Shown here piece after piece: positions 1 to 7,356 of a stretch of 35,763 nt of DNA. The stretch covers positions 1 to 35,763 of the forward strand of contig CAJULA010000033.1 in NCBI GenBank assembly GCA_910587155.1, given 5' to 3'. The position numbers and the translations under genes were made by a program. The notes beneath the pieces are model-generated. The model saw nothing but the letters and a program-made list of their open reading frames with translations, was not told the DNA's origin and did not search any database. The number at the start of each line of letters is the position of its first letter. Position 1 is the first letter of the stretch. Source of the DNA: an uncultured Lachnospiraceae bacterium (GTDB taxonomy: Bacteria > Bacillota > Clostridia > Lachnospirales > Lachnospiraceae).

Positions 1-111
1 GGCTCCCGGTTTGGGATGCTCGCCTACCTGCTTGGCTTTTCCGACTGCAAGGCCATGTTTTTAGGGAAATGCCTGCCGACAGAGGCAAAAGAAATGACCG
101 CAGAACTGTAA
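1..111 (+). CDS. C-terminal fragment of an unidentified protein
   Basis: An open frame enters from the left edge and stops with TAA at 109-111, giving 36 visible residues that include GMLAYLLGFSDCKAMFLGK and end in TAEL. I do not recognise the family. It is one of only a few plus-strand genes here, it is followed by a hairpin at 125-170, and it converges on a serine recombinase remnant. That position suggests it belongs to the same mobile element as the recombinase, but this is inference from position only. Confidence 0.5.
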   Translation, partial: GSRFGMLAYLLGFSDCKAMFLGKCLPTEAKEMTAEL

Positions 112-124
112 CTGCAAAGTACCG

Positions 125-170
125 GACAGGACGGAAAGGCTGCGCCACATCCCTTCCGCCCTGTCTCTTT
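125..170 (+). terminator. Probable terminator after the left-edge gene
   Basis: GACAGG (125-130) plus CGGAAAGG (132-139) pair with CCTTCCG (152-158) plus CCTGTC (160-165), followed by a short pyrimidine tract CTTT. It starts 14 bases after the stop of the plus-strand fragment and also lies just downstream of the convergent recombinase remnant. The T run is weak, so termination is likely but not certain. Confidence 0.5.
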
Positions 171-173
171 CGT

Positions 174-962
174 CTATATATAAATCCATGCTTCCAGTTC
201 CGCATACTTGTTGGACTTTGACCACTGCAGGTGTTTCTTGAACCATGCCCGCTCGTCATCCGGCGTGACCGTCAGCTTCGTAAAATAAACAGGGGAACCG
301 GCATCATCCAGTTCCCCGCGGGCTTCGGGGCTTAAGTTTAAGAGCCACTCAAAGCGGTCTTCGTAAACCCTTACCCCGAAAACATATTTATCGATATCTT
401 CCTCCGAAAACTCCCCATCCTCCGGCACGGGCGACTGCTCCATGAGCCTGCGCAGGTTTTCCAGCTTGTCGCTCACATCAGCCTCCGTGGCAGGCTTCAC
501 GTCACCGTACTGCATCATCTGCTGTTCCAGCTTCGCTATCTTTTTCTCTACCTCCTGCTGCTTGCGGCTGAATACCTCTTTCGGTATCTCGTTGTTCATC
601 CGCATATCGAGCAGCGTCTCGTAGCGCCCCTGCTCTTTTTTCAACTTTTCCTCTATGATGGATTTATCCCGCAGCACTTCCGTCTGCCCCACCCCTGCCG
701 CGCCGAGGCCGAGGACTGCCGCTGCTTCCCGGAGCGTCCCCTCCGGGTCATCGAAAACGGCGTGGAGGACTTTCTGCGCCATCGTGTGTATCTTCCAGTC
801 CTGCACCAGCGGCACCCGGCAGACGCCCTCGATACTCAGGCCGTTTTTCAGCCTTGCCGGGACCGTCCCCGTCCGGGTCTGGTCATAGCACTTGTAGGTG
901 GTGAAGTCCCTTGACTTGGAGTGCCACCTGGTCTTTGTGACATCGCCGTGAGGTCGCCGTTT
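174..962 (-). pseudogene. Serine recombinase, C-terminal remnant
   Basis: About 260 residues remain, reading down to a TAG at 174-176. Visible parts match the C-terminal half of a large serine recombinase. There is a partial zinc ribbon (GDVTKTRWHSKSRDFTTYKC), then a segment like those that follow the ribbon, then a long charged coiled-coil-type helix (KKEQGRYETLLDMRMNNEIP and following), then a basic tail. The N-terminal catalytic domain with its serine nucleophile, and the first Cys pair of the ribbon, are absent. The frame runs instead into the start of an Ada-like gene in another frame, so no functional recombinase can be made. The left boundary near 962 is placed where similarity to the zinc ribbon fades. 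Confidence 0.7.
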
Positions 963-1081
963 GGTTTCGCTGGACAGCTGGGCAGGCATACAATCCCTGT
1001 CGTCCTGACGGCTACATAAAATTCACCATCATAACTTTTGTCACGCTCCTGCATTGCCCTGATTTTTTCTTCCCTGGTCAT
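963..1081 (-). pseudogene. Ada-type methylphosphotriester domain, 5' remnant
   Basis: From ATG at 1081 the first ~40 codons read like the start of an Ada metal-binding domain: DKSYDGEFYVAVRTTG, then IVCLPSCPAK. This aligns with DTRFDGRFFVGISSTG and IYCRPVCRAK of the intact Ada-AlkA protein upstream. The first two zinc-ligand cysteines of Ada are present. After the Lys-Pro-Asn codons similarity ends, the sequence becomes recombinase, and the frame reads into nonsense. The fragment lies 19 bases downstream of the last methyltransferase gene and was presumably the last gene of the alkylation-repair operon before disruption. Confidence 0.7.
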
Positions 1082-1100
1082 GATCCTTCCCTACCCCACT

Positions 1101-1652
1101 CTATAACGCTGTCCCTTTTTCCGGCACAAACAGCTTCTCCATATCCACACCTTCCAGTGTAAGCAGGCTGATCTTCTTTTTCAATCCGCCGACATACCCT
1201 GTCAGGCTCCCGTCCGCTCCCACCACCCGGTGGCAGGGAATGATAATGGAAATCGGATTGTGCCCCACCGCGCCGCCCACCGCCTGCGCCGACATCCTTT
1301 CGATTCCACGCCGGTCAGCTATTTTCCGCGATATTTCCCCATAAGTCGTAACTTCCCCATAGGGGATCTCGCAGAGTATCTTCCAGACCGCTTTACGGAA
1401 ATCACTTCCTGCCGGCGCAAGCGTCAGCTCTCCGATATCCGGTCTCTTCCCCGCAAAATAACGGTCAAGCCATTCCTTTGTCTGTCCCAGCACTTTTGTA
1501 TCCGCATACTCTTTCCCCTGCCCCGATGCTTCCTTCTGCAGGGAGCCGAGATAATATTTCTGCCCTTCCATCCATACTCCTGCCAGCGCCCCTTCTTTTT
1601 CTACAAGCAGAAGCGGCCCGATGGGGGAATCATACCGCATCATGTACAGCAT
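1101..1652 (-). CDS. ogt: O6-alkylguanine-DNA methyltransferase (paralog 1)
   Basis: A 183-residue protein of the Ogt/MGMT family, which repairs O6-methylguanine by irreversible transfer of the alkyl group to its own cysteine. The active site is IIIPCHRVVG with Cys near residue 140. The preceding helix-turn-helix region PYGEVTTYGEISRKIA and the SAQAVGGAVGHNP loop are typical. The start is supported by AAAGGAGAG upstream. It is the third gene of a tight minus-strand run, 15 bases after the small MGMT-like gene. It closely resembles the paralog at 1988-2521, down to the shared C-terminal pattern LEGVDM-KLFVP-KGTAL, so the two look like a local duplication or gene conversion. Confidence 0.93.
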   Translation of the reverse strand: MLYMMRYDSPIGPLLLVEKEGALAGVWMEGQKYYLGSLQKEASGQGKEYADTKVLGQTKEWLDRYFAGKRPDIGELTLAPAGSDFRKAVWKILCEIPYGEVTTYGEISRKIADRRGIERMSAQAVGGAVGHNPISIIIPCHRVVGADGSLTGYVGGLKKKISLLTLEGVDMEKLFVPEKGTAL

Positions 1653-1667
1653 AGTTTCATCTCTCCT

Positions 1668-1985
1668 TTACCCGTTTTCACAATCCCACTGACAGCGTTT
1701 CAGGTCCACATGGAGCTTATCCTTCAGCGGAACTCCCTCCTGCCGCAGCAGATATCCCTGTTCGCGCCATCCGGGGACCATCCGCCCCGCATGGTTGACA
1801 ACCCTGTGGCAAGGATACCTCCCGTAAAACTCTGCCATACTGAGGACTTTCCCCACAAGACGGGCATTCCTGTCCCTGCCGATCAGTTTTGCAATCTGCC
1901 CATAAGTTGCAACACATCCCTCCGGGATTTCTTCCACTACAGAAAGTATTTCATAAATAAGCGACTCATTTAGAATATGTCCCAT
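1668..1985 (-). CDS. Small MGMT-family DNA-binding/repair protein
   Basis: A 105-residue protein consisting only of the C-terminal MGMT DNA-binding domain: EGCVATYGQIAKLIG helix region, then RYPCHRVVNHAGRMVPGW. Alkyltransferase-like (ATL, YbaZ) proteins have this size and layout but usually carry Trp or Ala where Ogt has Cys. Here the Cys (about residue 59) is kept, so it could be a minimal methyltransferase or an ATL-like damage sensor. Its ATG lies two bases after the stop of the upstream ogt paralog and no strong ribosome site is seen, suggesting translational coupling. Confidence 0.85.
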   Translation of the reverse strand: MGHILNESLIYEILSVVEEIPEGCVATYGQIAKLIGRDRNARLVGKVLSMAEFYGRYPCHRVVNHAGRMVPGWREQGYLLRQEGVPLKDKLHVDLKRCQWDCENG

Positions 1986-1987
1986 TT

Positions 1988-2521
1988 CTATAACGCCGTT
2001 CCCTTTGTGGGCACAAACAGCTTTTTCATATCTACCCCTTCCAGAGTAAGAAGCCGCTCTTTTTTATCCACTCCGCCCGCATATCCGGTCAGGCTGCCGT
2101 CAGACCCTACCACCCGGTGGCAGGGGACGATGATGGAAATCTCATTATGCCCCACCGCGCCTCCTACCGCCTGTGCGGACATACGGGAGAGTCCCCGTTT
2201 TTCCGCGACCATTTTCGCCAGTTCCCCGTAAGTCACCGTCTCCCCATAAGGAATCTGCCGCAGAAGTTCCCACACACTGAGCCTGAACGGGGAGCCAATC
2301 ATATGGACAGGCGGCATAAAATCCGGTTCCTTTCCGGAAAAATAAATATCCAGCCATTTCCTCACAGCCTCAAAAACCGGCAGCTCTTTTTCCTCGTGTT
2401 CCGGATCAAGGCTGTCGGCATAAAACTTCTCTCCATCAAACCACAATCCCGTCAGACCGATCTCATCGGCGGCCAGCAGGATTTCTCCCACCGGCGATTG
2501 ATACTTTGCCGTATACTGCAT
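1988..2521 (-). CDS. ogt: O6-alkylguanine-DNA methyltransferase (paralog 2)
   Basis: A 177-residue Ogt-family protein with IIVPCHRVVG (Cys near residue 134), the PYGETVTYGELAKMVA helix-turn-helix segment and SAQAVGGAVGHNE. The start ATG at 2521 follows a strong AGGAGG site and a TATAAT-like box, so this gene may have its own promoter as well as read-through from ada-alkA. It is the first of three adjacent MGMT-family genes. The upstream leader contains long inverted repeats described separately. Confidence 0.93.
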   Translation of the reverse strand: MQYTAKYQSPVGEILLAADEIGLTGLWFDGEKFYADSLDPEHEEKELPVFEAVRKWLDIYFSGKEPDFMPPVHMIGSPFRLSVWELLRQIPYGETVTYGELAKMVAEKRGLSRMSAQAVGGAVGHNEISIIVPCHRVVGSDGSLTGYAGGVDKKERLLTLEGVDMKKLFVPTKGTAL

Positions 2522-2541
2522 TATCGTTTCCTCCTAATTAT

Positions 2542-2638
2542 ACTGCAGACCGCCAGGATTTACATTGATCCCTCTGGGAAAGTACTTGGCTGGCGGTCTG
2601 CAGTCGGGTCGTACTGCAAATTTAATTGATATGCAGTA
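2542..2638 (-). promoter_or_regulatory. Inverted-repeat leader in front of the ogt genes
   Basis: A perfect 15-bp inverted repeat (arms 2542-2556 and 2590-2604, core GACCGCCAG/CTGGCGGTC) surrounds a 33-base loop. Next to it is a second palindrome, TACTGCA (2612-2618) with TGCAGTA (2632-2638). On the minus strand the hairpin ends just before TATAAT, an AGGAGG site and the ogt start. The loop contains AGAGGG followed by ATG-TAA, a start-stop codon pair. An operator, an attenuator or a leader RNA structure are all possible; function is not established. Confidence 0.55.
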
Positions 2639-2664
2639 TAAATCACTGCGTGATGGCTCTAAAG

Positions 2665-2756
2665 AGTAAAGTCCCTTCGGCACACCCTCATGAGAGAAAC
2701 TTTCATTCGGAAATGCACTCGTGAAAGTTCCTCTCGTGCGCCTTTGCGACTTTACT
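2665..2756. repeat. Long imperfect hairpin between ada-alkA and ogt
   Basis: Outer arms AGTAAAGTC (2665-2673) and GACTTTACT (2748-2756) enclose inner arms GAGAGAAACTTTCA (2692-2705) and TGAAAGTTCCTCTC (2722-2735, one mismatch). The whole 92-base segment can fold as one interrupted hairpin. It lies 26 bases after the ada-alkA stop. It has no T run, so it does not look like a plain terminator. A REP- or MITE-like unit or an mRNA processing structure would fit. Confidence 0.55.
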
Positions 2757-2782
2757 GCCCGGACAGATGCTGTCGAAATCGT

Positions 2783-4243
2783 CTATAACGAATTCCACAG
2801 GCTTATGGTAGCATAGCTGCGCCACGGACTCCATCTTTCGGAAAGCTCCCGTATCTCCTTTTCCGTGCGGTCCGGAAGCGCCTTTTTAATCCCCACATCA
2901 GTCTCCAAAAAAGCATCCGTCCATCCAAACGTCCTCATGGCGATATACCTTGCCGTCCAGTTCCCGATCCCTTTGATCCCCAGCAGCTTTTTCATCTCTG
3001 TTTCCGGGTCTGCACAGAAATCAAGCGATATTTTACCATCTGTCAATGCCTGCGCTATGGCAAGGATGCACCTTGACCTGGCCGCTATCACCCCAAGCAC
3101 GCCCAAATGTTCCTCGATCGGTCCACTGAGAGCCACAATATCCCCTGCGGAGGGGAATGTATGCGTCAGCCCCGGAATGCCGGTCTCAATCGGCTTCCCA
3201 TAGGTCCCTGCAATTTTTCCCGCCAGCGTCCCCGCCGCTTTCACGGTGATCTGCTGCCCCAGGACGGCCCGGACAGACATTTCAAAGGAATCGAAACATC
3301 CGGGGATGCGGGTTCCTGGAACCCACAGACCGGGAGCTATTTCGTCCATGGCCTGCAGAGTTTCCCCTATGGTATCCGGATTACAGCATAGATCAAACAT
3401 CCGCCGTATCCGGGCCAATACCTGGGGCATGACCGTGATCAGGGTATCGCCAAGCGTAACCACAAGCCTGTTCTTTTCCCCGTCATTCCCGACACTGATC
3501 CATCCCCGCACAGTCCTTCCCTTCCTGTCCGTAAGGCAGACCGTGCGCTCATAGGCTCCGTCCCGCACCGCTTCCACGCCAGGGATCGCACGCTGGGAAA
3601 GGAATTCCAATATCTTTTTCCAGCCATAGGGCGGCCTGTAACCCAGCCCTGCCGTTATGGTTTCCGTATGCCCTTTCCCCTCTGCCGTTTTTTTCCGTAA
3701 AGCCGTGGGTGCCAGCCCATAATGCTCCTGAAAAAGGTCATTCAGGCGCCGCAGGCTCCCAAACCCTGCCGCCATTGCCACATCCAAAACCGACAGGCCC
3801 GTATCCGTCAGCAGGCTCTTGGCAGGCAGAAGCCTGCACGTCTGCAGATACTGCACCGGGGAGACATGGTATGCCTCCATAAAGACGCGGCGCAGATGTC
3901 TGTCCGTGCAGCCAAGCCTCCCCGCAAGTTCCGAAAGGCTCTGTCCGCTGCCACAGTTTTCCTCCAGCAGCACGGCCGCCCTGTGCGCAAGGGCAGATGC
4001 CGCATCCATCTGCGAACCTCCCGGCGCAAGTTCCGGCCTGCACAAAAGACATGGACGGAAACCCGCCGTCTCCGCTTCTGCAGCGGAAGAGAAAAAGGTG
4101 CAGTTCTCCTTTTTTGCCTGCTTTGCCCTGCAGACCGGACGGCAGTAAATCCCGGTAGAAGAAATCCCCACAAAAAAACGTCCGTCAAATCTCGTATCCT
4201 TTGCCTTAAACGCCGCATACAGAGAGTCCTTTGTTTCCTCCAT
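2783..4243 (-). CDS. Ada-AlkA fusion: methyl-responsive activator and 3-methyladenine glycosylase
   Basis: About 486 residues in three parts. Residues ~1-75 are the Ada zinc domain that takes methyl groups from phosphotriesters; Cys34, Cys38, Cys65 and Cys68 match the four Ada zinc ligands. Residues ~80-190 are an AraC-type DNA-binding domain. Residues ~200-486 are an AlkA-type glycosylase with helix-hairpin-helix LLGIKGIGNWTARYIAMRTF and catalytic Asp in FLETDVGI. The protein should sense alkylation, activate its operon and excise alkylated bases. ATG at 4243 is preferred because GGGGGTGA lies eight bases upstream and the product then begins like other Ada proteins; an in-frame ATG at 4348 would add 35 residues. 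It heads the alkylation-repair cluster. Confidence 0.92.
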   Translation of the reverse strand: MEETKDSLYAAFKAKDTRFDGRFFVGISSTGIYCRPVCRAKQAKKENCTFFSSAAEAETAGFRPCLLCRPELAPGGSQMDAASALAHRAAVLLEENCGSGQSLSELAGRLGCTDRHLRRVFMEAYHVSPVQYLQTCRLLPAKSLLTDTGLSVLDVAMAAGFGSLRRLNDLFQEHYGLAPTALRKKTAEGKGHTETITAGLGYRPPYGWKKILEFLSQRAIPGVEAVRDGAYERTVCLTDRKGRTVRGWISVGNDGEKNRLVVTLGDTLITVMPQVLARIRRMFDLCCNPDTIGETLQAMDEIAPGLWVPGTRIPGCFDSFEMSVRAVLGQQITVKAAGTLAGKIAGTYGKPIETGIPGLTHTFPSAGDIVALSGPIEEHLGVLGVIAARSRCILAIAQALTDGKISLDFCADPETEMKKLLGIKGIGNWTARYIAMRTFGWTDAFLETDVGIKKALPDRTEKEIRELSERWSPWRSYATISLWNSL

Positions 4244-4387
4244 CCCCGCATCACCCCCATTCATAACATCCGTAATCATCATACCGCACATCCGTTTCAA
4301 ATGCTCGCCGTTTTCGGACATGGTATTTGCGTTTTTATACTCCTGCACAATCTCCGTATGACTGATCTTGTCCGGAAGATTTTTAAC

Positions 4388-4493
4388 TTGACAAAATTTG
4401 TTTTTTGCATTATCACTATATCATGGATTATAAATATTTTATAGCAATAAATCACCGAAAATTATAAAAATATATCCAGCTTATAAATAGGAG
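4388..4493 (+). promoter_or_regulatory. Promoter and ribosome site for the AraC gene
   Basis: TTGACA at 4388-4393 is followed after 17 bases by TATCAC (4411-4416), a moderate -10 match. AGGAG at 4489-4493 lies seven bases before ATG 4501. The region is AT-rich and also separates the AraC gene from the divergently transcribed ada-alkA. Confidence 0.55.
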
Positions 4494-4500
4494 ACACCTC

Positions 4501-5382
4501 ATGCCAGAAACAGACAGCTATCTCAATTCCGTAAACTTAAACGCCGGAACCGATTTCCCGTATCTCGTCCTTGACGTCACAGGCGACAGGGGCTACCCCA
4601 GGAACCCCGGGTTCCGTGTCATGCACTGACATGAAGATTTGCAGTTTATTTATGTTTTAGAGGGCGATATCACCATCCAGACGCTGGATGCAAAAATAAC
4701 GCTCCATGAAGGAGAAGCCATATTTATCAACAGGGATGTGGTCCATCTCGTCATGCCGGACGGTCCCTGCCACTACAACAGCTTTATCTTCCCGGATTAC
4801 TTCCTGAAATTCTACTCCGAGAGCCCGGCAGGAATCCTCGTAGACAAAATAGTGGGGCACCCACAAATCCCTGTTTTTACCTTCAAAGAAAAAAACGCCT
4901 GGTGCAACAGGGTTTTATCCACCCTCCAGACGCTTGTTTCCCTTGAAAACAGCAAAACAGAATTTTATGTATATGAAGTGCTCCTGCAATTATCTTCCCT
5001 ATGGCTTGAAATACAGAAAAATATCTTCCTGTGCCTTAAAGTCCCATCCGCAGGGCGGTCCGGTCATGTCAATACACGCATGCAGAGCTTTTTAAGCTAT
5101 ATCGAAAAACACTATGCGGAGGACATTTCACTCGAAACCCTGGCGAAAAGCGGAAACGTCAGCAAATCGGAATGTCTGCGCTGCTTTAAACTAACCCTCC
5201 AGACAACCCCTTACAAGTACCTCATGGAATACCGCCTCTCCAAAGCCGCAACTCTCATTAAAAACACCGATGAGCCAATCGGAGAGATTGCTTCTAAAGT
5301 GGGATTCCGCCATATGAGCCATTTTGGAAAATGTTTTCGGGAAAAGACAGGGTATGCGCCAAGGGATTATAGGGATTTATAA
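4501..5382 (+). pseudogene. AraC-family regulator interrupted by an in-frame TGA
   Basis: From ATG 4501 the frame encodes a cupin-type N-terminus, then hits TGA at codon 43 (4627-4629), then continues open to 5382 (294 codons in all). The stop falls in RVMH-stop-HEDLQFIYVLEG, where AraC/cupin relatives usually have Trp (HWHE), so a single TGG-to-TGA change explains it. The C-terminus holds a complete AraC double helix-turn-helix, with ISLETLAKSGNVSKSECLR and IGEIASKVGFRHMSHFGKCF, about residues 195-290. Translation could restart at TTG 4639, but that would drop the N-terminal 46 residues. It is probably a recent pseudogene; a sequencing error or TGA read-through is possible. Confidence 0.8.
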
Positions 5383-5470
5383 TTCTTTTGTGCAATGCAT
5401 TAACAAAAAATACGATTCATACAATAACACATATATTCCCCATATTCCAACAGCATTTTTCTACAAACAG

Positions 5471-5539
5471 GCGAAACTCCAAACAAACACGGAAACTCCT
5501 ATACTATCACGGAAACTCCCGACTTTTGCGTGATAGTAT
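5471..5539. repeat. Short direct repeats plus inverted repeat
   Basis: GAAACTCC occurs three times: in GCGAAACTCC (5471-5480) and in CACGGAAACTCC (5488-5499 and 5508-5519), at spacings of about 19-20 bases. A perfect 11-bp inverted repeat, ATACTATCACG (5501-5511) and CGTGATAGTAT (5529-5539), overlaps the third copy. The rest of the 276-base gap 5383-5658 shows no gene. A binding array or decayed repeat would fit; nothing points to a replication origin. Confidence 0.45.
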
Positions 5540-5658
5540 AATATTGCCCCTATCGCCATCCTATCAGCGGCATCAAAAACGCAAAAAATAGGGGTCCACC
5601 ACCCACCGTGATGAACCCCACCCAATTTTGCGATTCGACAAATTGCGGTTTTGCCATG

Positions 5659-5841
5659 CTATTTTACCCGATACTGCTCGGCTTCCTCGTCCGTAAGCGG
5701 TCTGCCTAACGCCTTTACTGCATCAATCATTTTTCGCCACTCATAACGCTTTCCGTCCGACGGTTCCGTCAGTCTGCCGTCTTTCGCATAATCGGCAATA
5801 TCCTCAAACAAACTGGTTCTTTTTCTTTCCATCGTCAACAT
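5659..5841 (-). CDS. Small charged protein paired with the GNAT gene
   Basis: A 60-residue, highly charged protein (MERKRTSLFEDIADYAKD near the start, RPLTDEEAEQYRVK at the end). GGTGG lies just before ATG 5841, and only eight bases separate it from the stop of the upstream GNAT-like gene, so the two are very likely co-transcribed and perhaps coupled. I do not recognise the family. Small acidic or basic partners next to GNAT proteins can be antitoxins, but known GNAT antitoxins are usually ribbon-helix-helix proteins encoded upstream, which this is not. Confidence 0.7.
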   Translation of the reverse strand: MLTMERKRTSLFEDIADYAKDGRLTEPSDGKRYEWRKMIDAVKALGRPLTDEEAEQYRVK

Positions 5842-5849
5842 ACCACCAC

Positions 5850-6347
5850 CTACTTTCTAATATATTTCTCTATGAGTATGTCCGCTGCTGCTTCGTCTAT
5901 ATACATTCGCTGCCCTCTTGCCACTTGTGCATTCAGAACTCTCTGGTAATATGCAATCAGATCACTTTTCGCCGTAAATGCTACAAAGCCGTCACATCCT
6001 GCCTCCATACTGACCTGACAGGCAATCGCAAACAAATGACCGCCTACGCCTTGATATTTCCCCGTATGGCCATAGTTGTGCGGCGCAGTTTCAACAACAT
6101 CAACATCTGCCACACCACCATCTATCCTTAGCGAGATTCTTCCCTGCACTGTATCATCATCCGCTAAAAACAATTCATAAATATTGTAACCGTTTTTCTC
6201 CGTCTTACTCCAATCGAACTTCCAGCCCCTATAGTCTTTCGGCTTAATTGGCGTTGAACGTAACTGGTACTCTGTTTCCACCTGCTCCCCGGTCTTTCTC
6301 TCTACCAAGCAGTCTGTAAATTCATCTATCAGAATATCTACTTCCAT
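5850..6347 (-). CDS. GNAT-like acetyltransferase domain protein
   Basis: About 165 residues from ATG 6347, chosen because AAAGGAAG lies upstream; a longer frame from 6401 lacks a ribosome site. The C-terminal half has the GNAT layout: a strand, GKYQGVGGHLFAIACQVSME (acetyl-CoA loop and helix), GCDGFVAFTAKS, then LIAYYQRVLNAQ. The N-terminal ~75 residues are not recognised and include KPKDYRGWKFDWSKTEKNGY. The substrate is unknown. TATAAT with an upstream TG (extended -10) lies about 20-30 bases before the start. The small gene at 5659-5841 follows directly. Confidence 0.72.
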   Translation of the reverse strand: MEVDILIDEFTDCLVERKTGEQVETEYQLRSTPIKPKDYRGWKFDWSKTEKNGYNIYELFLADDDTVQGRISLRIDGGVADVDVVETAPHNYGHTGKYQGVGGHLFAIACQVSMEAGCDGFVAFTAKSDLIAYYQRVLNAQVARGQRMYIDEAAADILIEKYIRK

Positions 6348-6397
6348 ATCATTCTTCCTTTTCTCTAAATTATAACACAAAACCCTACTCTTTGCTA

Positions 6398-6877
6398 TCA
6401 AAATTCAATATTAGCTTTTTTATTTTTCCTCTTGATATCCCGCCAAAACAGAGGTAAGCTACGACACCACGGAGGGATTGGATTGGAAAAAGATTCTGCA
6501 TTGTACCAGCTCATGATCGTCCGCATGAACGGTGTCATGAACGGCATTGTAAGCGGTGACGGGGAATACCAGCCGATTCTCTGAGAGTCGGACATATACT
6601 CCGGCGAACTGGACAGGATATCCTTAGCGTTATCCCTCTTGTCAAAATCGACCACCACGAAATCCATATTACTGTAACTTTTCCTCAGCTTTTCCAAAAG
6701 AGCCTGCACCCCTTTGGAAAGCCCCTCCTCACCGACACTGCCCGTCTGTGTGGCGGCCTTGCTCTCCGCCGTCTGCTTTTTGCTGTTTGCGGCACTTATA
6801 TAAACGCTTGTATAATTGCTGTAATTCTGCTTCCTGACTGCATAGTCAGAAAGGTTCCTGTTGATCTTCATTGCCAT
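6398..6877 (-). pseudogene. Decayed small cytoplasmic protein, N-terminal part intact
   Basis: The first ~100 residues (MAMKINRNLSDYAVRKQNYS and onward, then KSYSNMDFVVVDFDKRDNAK) look like a family of small proteins common in Lachnospiraceae whose function I cannot name. After about residue 100 the composition changes to an unlikely Ser/Pro/Met/Trp-rich tail ending at 6398, suggesting a frameshift or a junction with foreign DNA. AAGGATG supports a start at 6877. A related-looking broken gene lies just upstream at 6971-7329. Confidence 0.5.
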
Positions 6878-6970
6878 AATAATCATCCTTCTTCAAAAAT
6901 CTTACCTGCGGCCCCTCTGTCATTCGGGGCCGCCCATGCCCCCTTGTGGTAAGTCCGGGCATGATCTTCC

Positions 6971-7329
6971 TTACTTCAAAATGCCCGCCGCCTCATACGC
7001 TGCATCCATATCTTCCTATAAGTCCAGACAGCCTCATATCAGATTAATCCATTATCCGCCATGACGAAATTTGCTTCATAAGCGGCATTTGCTGTTGCCG
7101 CAGTCCCCGATTTTGCCAGAGCGGAATCGGAATATACGGTCTCTTTTGCCCACTGTCATATCCTTTGTTGAAACAATTCCAGCCTTTTTCGTTTCTGTTG
7201 CAGCTGTGCTTTTTTCCGCCACCCTGTCACAAAAGACAGTCCTTCTGTCCTGCCGCCTTTTGCTTCATTGTTTTTCAAAAAATTGCTGTACGTCCTTGTC
7301 ATGTATTTTACATGGATCATATTATTCAT
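6971..7329 (-). pseudogene. Frameshifted small protein gene
   Basis: AAAGGAG precedes ATG 7329, which starts MNNMIHVKYMTRTYSNFLKN. This frame ends early at 7156-7158, but a neighbouring frame over the same region reads VAEKSTAATETKKAGIVSTK and continues as a plausible protein, implying a frameshift near 7215-7235. Further pieces in shifted frames (SGTAATANAAYEANFVMADN, then DMDAAYEAAGILK and a stop at 6971-6973) suggest one ~120-codon gene with several indels. The family is not named with confidence. Confidence 0.5.
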
Positions 7330-7356
7330 GGTTGCTCCTTTCCTGTAACAGCACTG

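Noticed and set aside
848..1081. A 77-codon minus-strand frame that looks like one complete small protein
   Set aside because: Only its first ~40 codons resemble Ada; the rest reads recombinase DNA in the wrong frame, so it is treated as a truncated gene.
1668..1985. Calling the small MGMT gene a strict alkyltransferase-like (ATL) protein
   Set aside because: ATL proteins lack the reactive Cys; this one keeps PCHRV, so a neutral family name is used.
4627..4629. TGA in the AraC frame as a selenocysteine codon
   Set aside because: The expected residue is Trp, AraC regulators are not selenoproteins, and no bacterial SECIS-like hairpin is evident right after the codon.
5471..5539. Direct repeats as a replication origin
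   Set aside because: No DnaA boxes, no replication gene and only three short copies.
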